From positions 4,783,246 through 4,847,245 of the forward strand of contig OZ017770.1 of NCBI GenBank assembly GCA_963969345.1: a stretch of 64,000 nucleotides of DNA, read 5' to 3'. How positions within the stretch are numbered: position 1 is the stretch's first letter; every line of letters begins with the position of its first letter. Below, piece after piece: positions 1 through 12,200 of this stretch. The translations under genes were made by a program, and so were the position numbers. The notes beneath the pieces were generated by a model that ran no database searches, was not told where the DNA came from, and saw nothing but the letters and a program-made list of their open reading frames with translations. The DNA comes from Turbatrix aceti. Lineage: Eukaryota > Nematoda > Chromadorea > Rhabditida > Panagrolaimidae.

Positions 1-306
1 AAAACAACTTGAAAAACCCACCGTCTTTGTGGAAACCTTTCCGATTTCGAACCAATCGTTGCTATCACCTTCGATCATGAAGTCGACATCATCTTTGTTT
101 TCGCCAAAAAATAAAAACACTGCAATCTCCGATGTTTGCTGAAAATATCATTTCACAAATTTTCTGTCAAAGTAATTCCAAACCTTATTTTTTCCACCGG
201 GAATCATGATTTCGTATTCATCCTGTTCAAAACGAGGAGTATCGAAATCCCAAGCCGCAATAACATTTTGTATCAGGCAAAACGCTAAAAACGTTAGAAT
301 ACTCAT
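1..306 (-). CDS. Small secreted protein, 3' end cut by window
   Basis: An ATG at 306 opens a reading frame with a clear N-terminal signal peptide (MSILTFLAFCLIQNVIAA, about 18 residues) followed by an acidic mature part (AWDFDTPRFEQDEYE...). A GT...TTTTCAG intron of about 50 nt lies near 137-190; splicing it joins ...IPGG-K to QTSEIAVFLFFGE... in frame, and the frame stays open to base 1. The visible part has many aspartates and phenylalanines and one cysteine close to the edge. I do not recognise the family. It reads in the same direction as the PINCH-like gene about 400 bp upstream. Seen: signal peptide, open frame and one splice junction. Inferred: a secreted or ER-luminal protein. Confidence 0.5.
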
Positions 307-712
307 TTATTAAAAAAATTTAAAATATACCCAGTAAAATTTTTTTTGACGTCTTCATTTGATTACGTGAACAGACGAAATGAAGGCGATCACAAAAATT
401 TACCCCAAGCTCTTTGGCTGACAGTGACCTAATTTTTTTGCTCACGCTGTGACCTTACTTCTCACAACTACCTTGTGGCTGCGTAACGAATATGCAAAAA
501 AATAGACCTGTGGGTTAATTGTTCAGAAAACAACTTTTATTCTTTCTACGTTTCCCGCGATCTGTCTTAGTTTTTACCGAAATTATTGCATATTGTTTTG
601 GGTCCGTTCGTTGATCTGAAACGTAAGACAGTATCCCAAAAATGCAATGAAGCTTGTATCATAAATCAATTTATTTCAACAAATCTCAGTTCGAAAAACA
701 ACGAAAAAAAAT
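307..712. other. Spacer between two minus-strand genes
   Basis: AT-rich stretch of about 400 bp holding the 3' flank of the PINCH-like gene and the upstream flank of the secreted-protein gene. I see no convincing coding exon. The 61-codon plus-strand frame at 758-943 just beyond it is antisense to LIM exons. Confidence 0.4.
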
Positions 713-2069
713 TCAAGCCGATCGTGGACTTGTAGCATCCTGCTTTTTCAATCTTTTTTGGAGTTCAGACGGCAGGCGCTTATTGCATTTTGCACAAATC
801 GGCTGACCGTCGATTTCGAGTATTTCACGTCTAAAATTTTGATCATATCAATCTTGAAGATGTTAAAACAAAAATTACTTTGGTTTGAACGCTTTGTGAC
901 AATGAACACATCGAAAACAGTGATGACAGTAGTTCTTGTTTAAAAATGTAAAAGTACGTCCGTTCGAACATAAATGACACTTTCGATCACTTATCTAAAA
1001 TTAATGGCCTCAAACAACACTCGTAATGCAGCGGAAAATAACCTTTAAAAAGCATGTCTTGCAGTATATGTGATCTTTCCACACTAGATGCTCATTGTTA
1101 ATTTTGTGGCCGCATTGGAAGCATGCAACATGCTGAAAGTCTATTTTAGGACCTTGTTAAAAGAATTGGAAAACACACGTTGACATGATAACTTTTGCCA
1201 TCGACGACCATTTTCCGCTCATTTCGTAAATCAATAATTGTGTGACACGCCGCACAAGTTGAAACAATGTACCGATCGTAGCACAATTGACAGTACAATT
1301 TATTCTTCCATTCAAATGCCGGGTTGTTCAATCGAGAGCTACAATAAAAATTTGCTTCATGCTTTCAAAAAGGATCCAACGTACTCGCATCTGTTGCAGT
1401 TAAAATGAAAAACATGCCAAACGTCGTTTCTAAACAATAACTTTTCTTCGGGCAAAACGGGATGTTTGCATTTGGCGCATAAAACAACCTTTCGGCTAAC
1501 GTTACACTTTTCGCAAACATTTCTGAAAACGCTCTGTGACTTTTGTGATAAAAAAATCCTTGTTTAACAACTTCATATTGTTGAAGAATAGCAAATCTGT
1601 TATTCGTTCACCACATTCATCACAAGTCAAACACTGTGGATGAAAGTTGCCCCGAACGGTTTTAATAACCTTTTTCGTTATGTGTTCCTCTAAAATCTGA
1701 CGTCAAGTTTTTGCGGGGGTCTCATTTAGGCTTACTGCACTTCTGGCACATGGGACAATAATTTTGCTTATAATCATATTCGCAGTAGAAGCGTCCATCC
1801 ACGTCGTAGAAAACTTCATTATGCAGCTGTATAAAGCACTGAGAACACCTGCAGCTTTTAATGCAAAATATACAATGACGAATCAATAAAAAAACTCACT
1901 TAAAACAATTTACATGAAAGTTGATATTCGATACGGATAATACCGATTCTTCAGCTGCAAACTCGCTTAAACAGTAAAAACAACAAGACTGCAGCTCCGA
2001 AAAAGTTGAATCCAAATTTCTACTTTGCCGTCGAAGATACAAATCACTTTTCTGTAAATTCAGGTTCAT
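713..2069 (-). CDS. PINCH-like protein with five LIM domains
   Basis: Splicing several short introns gives a chain of LIM zinc-finger modules. LIM1 begins CFYCLSEFAAEE and continues through FHVNCF to a FYCEYDY end; this order and spacing match PINCH (LIMS/UNC-97) LIM1. The second LIM is cut by an intron and has a shortened second half. The others contain CAKCKHPVLPEE, CAACHTIIDLR, HVACFQCG and CHLCSNGRTF. The C-terminus ends KRLPSELQKRLKKQ, the basic tail that PINCH proteins also have. PINCH is known to bridge integrin-linked kinase to adhesion sites in muscle. Loop sequences are strongly diverged, so this may be a PIN-2-like paralogue rather than UNC-97 itself. Start: the in-frame ATG at 2069; the frame runs open to 2129 but has no ATG there, so an upstream exon is possible. 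Five or six exons, introns about 45-60 nt. Confidence 0.72.
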
Positions 2070-2351
2070 GGTTGTGCTGTGTCCGTAAGCAATAGCGTGC
2101 GTTGAATTATCATACACCTTTTGCTTCACGGGCTTTTTTCTTTATCAGGGCGTCAAACAGCCACTCACTCGCCAAACAAACAAGTCTGCGCACGAAGTGC
2201 ATAAAACAAGCGCGCAGGGCATATAACGATTAGACGGGAGGGCAGCGCTGGCAAAAAAACACAAAAACAAATGAACTCGCTTTCTTCGTTTTTGAGGTTT
2301 TGAGCGCCGTCATTGTCATTTTTCTTTTATCATTTTTGTTGTTGTAAAGCC
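2070..2351. promoter_or_regulatory. Divergent promoter region
   Basis: About 280 bp separate the start of the PINCH-like gene (minus) from the start of the small basic-protein gene (plus). The stretch contains GC-rich patches (2160-2250) in otherwise AT-rich DNA and no long frame on either strand, consistent with a shared or back-to-back promoter. No specific motif is claimed. Confidence 0.4.
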
Positions 2352-2820
2352 ATGTTCGGTTCTTCCCTGTACCAAACCCCGTTCTTCCAAACTCCCGGAA
2401 AAGTCAACAGCTCGGCTCGTCGCGGGAGCAAGACTTCGTCGAGGCCTGCTGGCTTTCGTCGCCGACTGGATTTCAGTAGCATTCTGAGTCCCATGTTCGC
2501 CAAGATGAGCATCGCCGAAAAAACGAAGAAAACGTCGAACTCCGGTCACAACAAAACCATTGGCTCGGTCAGCTCCATCCAGCCTATCCAGCCTTGCAAG
2601 AACGTTAGTTTTCGGATTTTATTGCTTTCCCATTTTTAACCATAAATTATTGCAGCCTCCTTCGGACAAAAATAGTCTCTACAGATCAGTTTCGCTCAAA
2701 CCGTTCTCGCGCCAGAATAAGAATAAGAACTCATCAACTTCGTTCACTACCAAGGCACTCGGCATCAAATGGCAAACGTCGACGGCTGAAATTAGGCAAA
2801 CCTCTTTCATCATTCAGTAA
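2352..2820 (+). CDS. Small basic protein of unknown function
   Basis: Two exons joined in phase 0: 2352 to about 2604, then a GT...TTGCAG intron, then about 2656 to the TAA at 2818-2820. The product is about 138 residues. It begins MFGSSLYQTPFFQTPGK, is rich in Ser, Lys, Arg and Asn with almost no acidic residues, and contains patches such as SARRGSKTSSRP and RQNKNKNSSTS. There is no signal peptide, membrane segment or recognised domain; the composition suggests a disordered nucleic-acid- or phosphoprotein-binding polypeptide. An AATAAA lies downstream near 3024-3029. It converges on the 3' end of cla-1 about 390 bp away. I do not recognise it. The start is supported by the conserved-looking first exon and by no other upstream ATG in frame. 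Confidence 0.5.
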
Positions 2821-2871
2821 TCCAGTAAGCGACTCTTTTTGTAGTAATCCAGTAAGCGACTCTTTTTTGTA
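2818..2871. repeat. 27-bp direct tandem duplication at a stop codon
   Basis: Two copies of a 27-bp unit beginning TAATCCAGTAAGCGACTC sit head to tail, the first starting at the stop codon of the small basic-protein gene. The second differs only at its extreme 3' end. A simple local duplication in the 3' UTR. Confidence 0.75.
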
Positions 2872-3211
2872 CGTAAATCGCGAATTTCTATATCCTCTTT
2901 TATGTCGGATACCATGATTTATACGGCGATATTTATTTCTATATTCTGATTTCTCTTTGGCACTGGTAACAATTGCATTCTGATTCAAGTTAAAAGTTAA
3001 AACTGTGATTTTTTGAATTTGAACAAAATAAAGGAATGTAACAACAAAACAGATGTGTCACTTGCTGTGATTGTGTGTAAGCGTTGCATGTACATAGTAC
3101 AACACTGCGCGTACGTATCGATAGAACGGAGCAAGCTAGCAAATCGCGGGATAACCGCCGAGATCAAGCGAAGCTAAAAAAAAGTAGCTTTAGAAGGAAG
3201 CAAATTAAAAT

Positions 3212-6200
3212 TTAAAATTTACATGGATTGTAGTAAGACTGAGTTCGCAACCGTGTGGTAGTAGGTTGCTGATAACCCGATGTGTAACCCATGCATGGTT
3301 GAGCTTCTGGTCGCAGCAGTGAATAGGAACGAGGGACGTTATCCATGGTAGATGGATCTGAAAAAAAAAGTTGTACTGCTGAATGAAATAACGGCTACAA
3401 CAAACCGGATAAGCTGACATTGACTACGCCCAGGCAAATGTTATCATTGTACCTATCGTAATCCCAAACCGTGAACTCCAGGTAATGATCCCGTCTATCG
3501 TGATAATTAAGGTAATATTCCACTGTTTGGTGCCAATTTGGATTCGCTGTGTTTGCAATGTATTTTGTGCGGCGTTTGTTCGAAACTCTAAAAATCAAAA
3601 TGCATAAAACCGGTATCAAAGGCGATGTACAACCTTCGAGATGGCAACAAATAGATCTTGACAAACGGATTCGGAGGCACAATGTTGCCATTGTACTCTC
3701 TGCATCGCAGATTGCACGCACCAATCACTGTCACCAGCAAGATTCCGTTGCCTTGGTCGTATGAAAGCGCGATTTGGAGCGTTCCGAGGCTCTCAATCGC
3801 ATCTTTTCTCTGCAGTTTTTTGAATCGTTCGTCAATTTGCCTTTACCCCTCAACACTTACGTAGCCCGTTCGTTGGCCGTTTGTCGGCCGCGCTGACCTC
3901 AGATTGAGCGGGAAAGCGTAATCATTTGGTCGATGCGCGGGCACTGGTGGCGCGCTTTCTTGCAGCCACGGATTTCTTTCGGTTTTCTCTGAAAGTTTTA
4001 TCGATTATTGCCAGTTTTCGTTATCTTTTTGTTACTCACGATTTAATCGCATGTTTCTTACGCCTTCTGACACATTGTCATAAACGTTTTCGGCTCTCAT
4101 AAATCCGGCTTCTTGTTCGGGATTGCTTTTTATGATAACCTCGATTTCTCCTTTGCTTCCAGCCACGATGCGTTCTACCTCTTCGAAGGTTTTTCCGTTG
4201 AGCAAAATGCCATTCCATTCTAGAACCTGGTCTCCTTCTTGCACTTCGCTCAGCGTTTCGAATCCTTTTCCACGGTTTACAGCTGTCACGAATGCCCCTA
4301 GGTCTCTGTTGGGAAGTTTTTTACCACCCGTGATTCTGATTCCCAGGTCTAAAAAATATTTCGTGTTTATATATTTTTTGACTAATGAGTCTCACCATTG
4401 TAAACATTGTGGTCCTTGTACCGACGAGTCAGCAAGATCGTTTTGATTCGCCGGTTCGGGAACATTCTTGGCTTTTCGTAATCGTCTCTGAGGAGTTCGT
4501 TTATCTCGCGTTCAATGTTTGTCATGGAGCGACCACGAGTTGTTGCCTGCAAGAAAATGCGTGAACATGAAACCCAAAAGATACTGAATCTTACCATTGA
4601 GCTTTTAAATTTATTGCTGGGGTATCTCCCCAAACTGGCGGTGGTGTACAACTGGCGGTTTTGATCGAGTTCTAAATGATGAATATTAATTGGGGCAAAC
4701 AAAATAAGGCAGAAAAGTTCAACCAGCTCCCAATGTTGTTTGGTTAGCCCACTGGCCGATGGACCACGATAACTCAAGGCATTACTCATTTGGTTGGTTG
4801 CCAAAAATATAGCGGGGTCTGTGGTATAAAAATGACGTTAAGTAATCTTTGGAGGCATTAAAAAGTATTTTTCGACTGTCATGATGCGTGATTTGTGTGC
4901 AGAAAATGAATTGGTGTATTGAGAGTGTTCAAGTGAGTGAATGGTTACTTTTTAATCTCGCATTGTTTGCATTTTGCTGTTGAGCCCCATGGCTATGCTA
5001 TCTTTAGACTCGTACGACTGTCACAAAAAATATTGAATGGCTCTACGCTTTGGTTCTAGCGACGTCCTATAGGAGTAATTAACATTTTTTTAAATGGATG
5101 ACATAATGTTCGAAAACCAACTGCTATTCTTAAAAACACAATAATATCTGTGTCACTGTGCCAACAGAATCACGCAGATGTTTATTTTGTTGCCAAAACG
5201 ATGCTTCGTGTTTTTGCTACAACTTCCTTGGCTCGAAAATAGTTGGGCGGCAGCGGGCATCATATTTCCCGTTTTTAAAGCATTGCCGTCATCAGAAATT
5301 GCGACCAGTATTTTCACTTTCCTTTTGCAACACACTTGGCACAACAAAACACCAAAACAAGAAAAAAAGGTATTGTTATAAAAAAAATATTTATTTATAG
5401 CTTGAGGATAAGAACATTAAATCCTGTCTATAAAGCACATGTTAACAACGAGGTAACAAGGAGAGAGGGAAAAAAAGAGAGCCTCGAGTGCCAACGAATG
5501 CCAAGAGTTATCGTGTCAATCTCATCGCCCATTAATAAATGTGTCATTATTAGTGTATGGGCCATAGGGGTTCACCGTACCCGAGTAATTTGTGTTTCCG
5601 AAATTGCTGTAAAGAGGTCTTTGCCGTCGACCGTACGTCTGATACATCCGACTGAGATCGTCTTCGTAGGGATACTTGGTGTCATAGATGGACGGATTGA
5701 CCTGTCGATACTGTTGTTGCTGTTGCTGTAGTTGCTGTTGTTGTTGCTGCTGCTGCTGCAGCAACTGTTGCTGTTGTTGTTGCATGAAAAGGCTCTGTTG
5801 GAGCTGAGGAGGCCTGCTTTGGTAATCGTTGAATGTGGCGTTGTAGCCGTTGTTCCAGGGACTAGGACGATACCCGCTTTGGGTTATTGGGGCCCCACTT
5901 GGAAGTGCAACGTTTGTGCAGGGTATGGCTTGTTGCACGTTTTGATTGACAAAATCTTGCAAATTGTCGAGTTGTCGCAAACTTTGTGCTCGGTTGTGGA
6001 GGTAGTTTCCGTACTCCCCGACTGGCTGCCGTGGCTGCATGCCGTAGTTTTGTTCCCTCCGAGAATACACCTGATTTTGAGGATGCATGTATGACGGCAT
6101 CAGATTGGGCGGATCGTAAACCGAGGGCACTGGAGGCGGAACGGGATTCAGAATTGTCGATTGATACGACGGTTGGTAGGAGGGCATTTGAACTCCGTAA

Positions 6201-9200
6201 TTAATAGTCATGTCATCCATTGGCGGCGGCATGGACGGGCTTATTTCCGTCAACAACGGCTCGCCCATCTGATCTTGCATGAACTTGTTGTTCAGATAGG
6301 TGGCGTATTGCGACAGCATGTTAGATGTTTCTGGCACTTGATGGGTTCCTCTGGGCATAAACAGATCATCGTTGGACAACATCTGATCGACGTAACCTGC
6401 TGACCGAACGCCGGACTTTGGTAGTTGTGGTTGTGGCATGTACTCAGGATACATTGCATCTAGTTGGTTTAGATTGAACAACGAGCGCGATGCATTGCCC
6501 GGCTGCCGTGGTGCCCATGAATCCGCATAAGGCTGCTGTTCCACGGAATCCAAGAATCGTTCGTAGTTACGCGGCAACGACCCGTAGTTGGAAGGAAGTG
6601 AATATTTTGTCTGACAAGTGAAATCCCGGAGTTGTGAGTTGGGCGAAAGCCTGTTTCTGGCAGGGTAATCAATACGTGGCAGCGATCCATAATGAGGCAC
6701 GGTGGAAGCGTAGTCACTGGACAGCACATTTCGATGCGAGCGCATTCGGTTGTATGGCTGCTCCTGGAGCATTCTCAGATCGATCATGGATGAAATCCTC
6801 TCTCGTCTTCGAGCCAACTCATCCATCACTTGTTGCCGCTTGAACGCAATGTCGTTGTCCGTGAAATTGAAGCGCTGTTTATCGAGTCGAATATCCATGC
6901 CTTCACGCAGCCGTCTGTCGTACTCCTCAAAGTACCGCTGCGTGCATTCAAGCAGGTCGGGTCCAGTGGAAGCTTGTGCTTGAGTGCTGCTATCTAGTTT
7001 GAACGATGACGGCTTGGAGAGCTTTTTGCCCGTTTTGCCGGTGGAAAACGCTGGCAACTCGGTCTGTGTTTCGACAGATCGTTTCTTGGAACGCGTAAAA
7101 TCGCTGTCCAGGGCTCGCAATTGTTGCTGCAGGGAAAACGACGGCAAATAACTGTAATTGCTGGTAGCGGACATTCCCGTAGGTTTAAGCGGCGAATCGC
7201 ATTGCACAGCAATAGACTTGGAGTTTGCAGGCGTGGAAGTAATATTAATTTGGCGTATGTTTTCCCGGTCACGCCACGAAGTACTTGTGCCGGCGGAACG
7301 CATGCTGTCCTGTGGCTTGTTTCGTATAAGCGTAGACTGCCTTGTCGGCACAATTCGGGCACCCCGGACAAGTTCAAGCGGCAAAGTGCATTTTATCACG
7401 GCAGGAATTTGGTCCAGTTCAGCGAGGTGGTGTTCGGGTAGGAGCCCGCAATTGAGCATGCGACTAATCACGTACTGCCTGTGGTTGGCTTCTATCTCGC
7501 AGGCATCCAGCTTGTCTCGTCGTCTAGACAACACTTCGCGAAGTTCTTTCTTGAGCATAACCCGTGACATCGTATCTGTCATCTTCGGCGGCTTTCGTTG
7601 TTGCTGCTTCGAATAGTCTTCGTGAGAAGCAATTATGGATTGCCGACTTTTGGGGGTCACCTTGTAAGTAGCGCCTGGCAGGATAGCGGGATCGACAGAA
7701 TTTATAGGACTCGTAGAACGCGACGTTAGAGAAGCCGCAGAAGGTGGCCGGCTGTAGGCCGACGAAAACATGCGTGTTGTCGTTGTCGCAGTTGCGGGAT
7801 CAAAAAGTATTGATCCGCTTCTTGTCGTACTACATGATGCATCTTTTTGTTCTGGCGCACTTGACGTGTAATACACGGGCGCATTAATAATTCCACCATT
7901 TGAAGTTGTCGGGCCTGTATATGGCTGAGGAAGCGAGGGCAACTTTCGTCTACCCATTTCAACGGCAGACGTCGTCGTTGAAGCAATTGTACCAGAAAGG
8001 GGCAACAAAACATCCTCCTAAAAGTGTTTTATAGGTGGAAGACTTTGCGAATGAAAGAAAGATTGTCTGCAAAAAAAGTGCCCTAGCTTCTAAATAAGAT
8101 CGGAGTTGACGTTAATTTTTAATTCCGTGAAACTCGCGAAAACTGATGCCTAAGTTGTGTTCATACGCATGTAAAACAGCTCTAATTGCCCGAGTTCCGC
8201 TCAGATTACCCGTTACTGATGTTTATTCTGCCACTGCGCATCGTTCAGAAACTTGGTTGCTTCCGAATAAAATAATAAAATGCAACTTTGCGCTTCCTAC
8301 AATTTCCCATTACGCGGCATTATAACATTTTTATGCTAAATTGTATTTTTTAAAATACACATAAATTTGGGTAATTTCCCTGGGTCTGTACTAGAAACGG
8401 CTGGCATCGAGTCAAACTACGTTGCTTGGCAAAATCGATTTTTGAAATCTTCAGAATGCAGTATTACACTTTCAATGTAATAAAAATTCAAAATGAATAA
8501 TCTTGACTATTCCTGGCCGTCAAACATGTCACGCATTAGCTCATAATTCTGCAAAGCAGCCAAATTAGGGCTTTTCAATTTTTAATAGTTGCTAAAGCGC
8601 ATTTTTGAAAGTACAAAAGCGCACCGTCAAAGTTCGATGAAAATCTTCGAATAGCCTGTAGCTTCTGTTGGCATGGGTAATTAACTGAGTCCCATTAATA
8701 GGTTGGTTTATTAGTAACAGAATCCAATTTTTTTTAAACAATAGAACAAAACGCGTTTGCAAAAAGGCAAACTGTTGTTGCAACTTCTTTCTAATAGGAA
8801 AACAGCTCAGCCGACACAATAAATATTACTATGGCATTGTTCTTGTTTTCCAATATACAACCGTTTTTGAGTGTTACAAAAATCAAGGCATGCCTCTGGC
8901 AGAGTGAATAGTGCGTTGTTTGTGTGTGAGCAGTCCAAGCGAAAGAGGAAAAAAACAGCCAGAAGATTCATGGTTTATCAAAGGAGACATGTTTAGTCAC
9001 GCCCCATTTTGCTTTTTTTCTTTTCTACAACTTGCAAGGCGGAGACAGCTTCTCAGGCAGCCGGGGGAGACGCTTCGGCCTTTTTCATTCAACAAAAAAG
9101 AACAAAAGATTTTTTGAATTTGAAAGTTATGTTAACGGGCGCTTTTGACATCGATAAAAAAGTTTTTTTCACGTGTGAGTAAGAATGAGGGGGGAAAAGC

Positions 9201-12200
9201 AGTTTTTCACAACGGCACCAAAAGCACCTTCAGTTACTCTTTTCTATGTTTGTTTAGAAAATGTTGACGGTTAAAAACGAAAGAAAAAAAGCACTATTGT
9301 TGCTGCCATGATACGCGGCAAAAATTTAATTATGACAACCAAAAATGCATCAGCTTCTTTTCCGTTGCATTTGCTGTACAAGGTCGTCGCTATACAATAT
9401 GTAGTTAGTTTTTGTTGCTTTTAAGCTAAGAGTGAAACAACGAGTTGCTATGGGACTGAGTTGCTTGTCGTTAGCACTGTGCTTAAAAACGATCTATTGA
9501 GAGATAGAAAAGGAAACTGAAATGTCCCGCGCCGATGTCCATGGCCATGGACTCCTCACGCCCCCTCAAGCGCATAGCGTCAACTCCGATCTCATGGTGA
9601 CAAGAGAAAACGGTGCAAGCGTTATGAAAGAGTCTGAGAAATAATAAAAGACATGGCAGTGTATACGAATGAAAAAAGACGAAATGGGAAAGTAAGTAAT
9701 GAAAAGACAATACGACACTTCACAGACAATGACACCATTTTTATAAAAAGCAAAACCCACGTCGCGAACGTATGAGCGTTTCAGCAGAATGCCTGACGTA
9801 ATGCCGTCTGATTTGGCAGAGGTCGAAGAGGGCGGCAGGGACTGGTAAAGTTGGGAACCCGAACTCGATGAAAATGTTGGCGGAGGATAGACATGGGCTT
9901 CGTTCTCGGTGGCTTCGTCCTGCGCGTTGCCTTCACCCGCGAGAATCATGGCAGGCGATCGTTTTAATCTGGAGGAAATTTGGTTTTCTTCCATGTATGT
10001 AGACGAAATGTGATTTGCAGTTGCCAGTGTGCTACCAAGAGTTGCAGTTTCTGGGTTTTGGGGTGTTTCTGGAAGAGAAACTCCTATTTGAGCCAAAAAT
10101 GCTGCATCGGATGCGGAGTTTGCGGGCACGTAATCTGAAATAGTGAAAATGAAAAATGAGATTTAAAATTCTAAAGTTTCACACATACCGACGTAAGTTG
10201 GTTGCTTATTTTCCTGCGGAGGCTGGGGATGAATGGGATGATGATTTTGAATTGGAATCAAATCATCAGGAGCTGAGATGTCGGTTTTGAAAGCACCGTT
10301 GGTATCCAAAGCACCGCTGACTTCAGGAGGCGGCGGAGCGTGGCGTACCGGTATCAAAGCATTTGACTGACTATCGGATACAACAGCCGGTGCACTGTTA
10401 GGCAGAGTTGACGTTGGCAGGTATGAATATGACGGTTGAGACACTGATGGTTGGGCAGTTGTGCTAGGCTGGGTCTTGATAGTAGCCCAAGTATAGGTTG
10501 GCTGGGGAGCACCGCCGGCAAAAATATAGTGAGATTGCGGGGTGTAGGAACTGCTATTTAGAGCTAATGCAGTTGCTGAAAATTTCACGTTGATAAAATC
10601 ACATCCACGTCAACTTTAATTGGCCCGTTCAAGTCTGATAAAAGTCGATAGGGGCAATGAAACGAAGATGGTTTGGAGCTTTCGGTCGAAAATGAACGAA
10701 ATATAAAACTCGGTGCATCCTCATGGCGCAAAATGCATTAACGCTGCGTTCAAAAAGCTGGCGGCTACACACCGAAATGCATTATGGCTGAAATGGCCCC
10801 GGGTGTATACCTCTAGTCGCCAGCGGTCACTCGTGTATTCTCAAGTCTTACTCGATAACATGAGCTGCAAAAAAGCGCGCAATTTTCACGATTCATTGCA
10901 TGCCAAAAGGAAGAGGATATTATTTGGCGCGCTACACACAGATTACTCATAGCACGCTCTCCGAAAAAAAGGAGCATAGTTTTTGACGTTTTGATGCCTA
11001 CACGGCAAACAACCGACAAACGAGGACCAGCGGCACTTTTGTTCGCATTCCCCGCATACCTGGCAAAGTCGTCGTCGATACGTCTGGTAACGCGTAAGTT
11101 TTTGCCATATTTGTCTTTCGCTTTGACTGTTTGTCGTCATTCGGCACTAAGGGAGGGATGGTATTTCCATGCAGAGGGCGTCGCTCCAGTTCTTTAGCTA
11201 AAACGTCGATGATGAGGCCTGAGCGTGCTTCGTCACCTTTCAAGTCTCGCAACACATAATAATATTATTTTTTGGTCCATAGACGCCAGCTGCGACGTCT
11301 ATGCTACACGCATTTTAGAAACATACCATGGTATCGGCCTTCCGTGTTGACAATGTTGTCCTCCTCTTCGCCTTCCGGGATCGTGTTGATTTTACGCTGA
11401 TGTTGCTGTTGCTCGATGCGATCTGTGAGAATGTAATTTCGATAGTAATTTGCCGCTTGACTGTAATCGATGTCTTCCGAGTCCAACTGCTGTAATAAAA
11501 ATGCGCTTCCTAGTGAGTTTTAATTTTAGTAAAACGTACGTTTTGCTCGATGAGAACGTTGTCGACTTCCTCCTCCTCGGGGGAATCCAAGAAAGGATTG
11601 ATACGTTGTCCACTTAAAGGGGCAGGACCTTCCATTTCAGGCAAAGATGAAGGCTTGCCTGGTGGCTCTGTGAGTACAGGTTCCGGTGCAGCTGCCGTCG
11701 TGGTAGGCATCGCTGGCCCGGTTGTGGTAGCAGGCGGCTGCGCCTGGAAGTCGTCTTTCTTAGCCATGTGTTTCTCAGTGGCCCATTGCACGTCGAACTC
11801 GTCGTTTGCAGATTCGCCAAAGGATTGTATTTGCTGCAGAACTTCCTGAGCAAAAGCTGACTGCGTTTCTCGTTCGTGTTCCATCTCCGTAAATGACATT
11901 TGAGGGGCCGACGGCGCTTCAATGATCTGATCGGGGTAGTCATCTTCGTCGGAACTGGGAGGTGTTTCATCTTCGGATTCTTCATCAGAGTGCTTCTCTC
12001 GATCTTCATGAACTGTGACTTCGATCTTCGGGGGTGTAGGTGCCGTGATCTGTGCAGGAGCAGCGGTCGTCACCGGAGGAAGCTTTTCAGCAGGCTGTTG
12101 AACAATCTGCTGCTCGGATGTTACGATGGGTTGAACAAACGTAGCCCCGGCTGTCGTTGCTACTACGTGGGGTGCAGTCGATGAAGAGAAAGGTACTGTA

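Noticed and set aside
4786..4818. Reading the 4,396-4,804 region as one unspliced exon
   Set aside because: The frame is open but includes hydrophobic intron-like sequence and a strong acceptor at 4,672; a spliced model keeps phase with both neighbours, though this joint remains the weakest in cla-1.
5732..6094. Leucine-rich plus-strand frame
   Set aside because: Antisense translation of the cla-1 polyglutamine codons.
5522..8017. Separate gene ending at 5,522 with its own 828-residue product
   Set aside because: The exon begins at an acceptor, lacks an ATG at its 5' end and fits the phase of exon 9,761-10,134; kept only as an alternative 3' end of cla-1.
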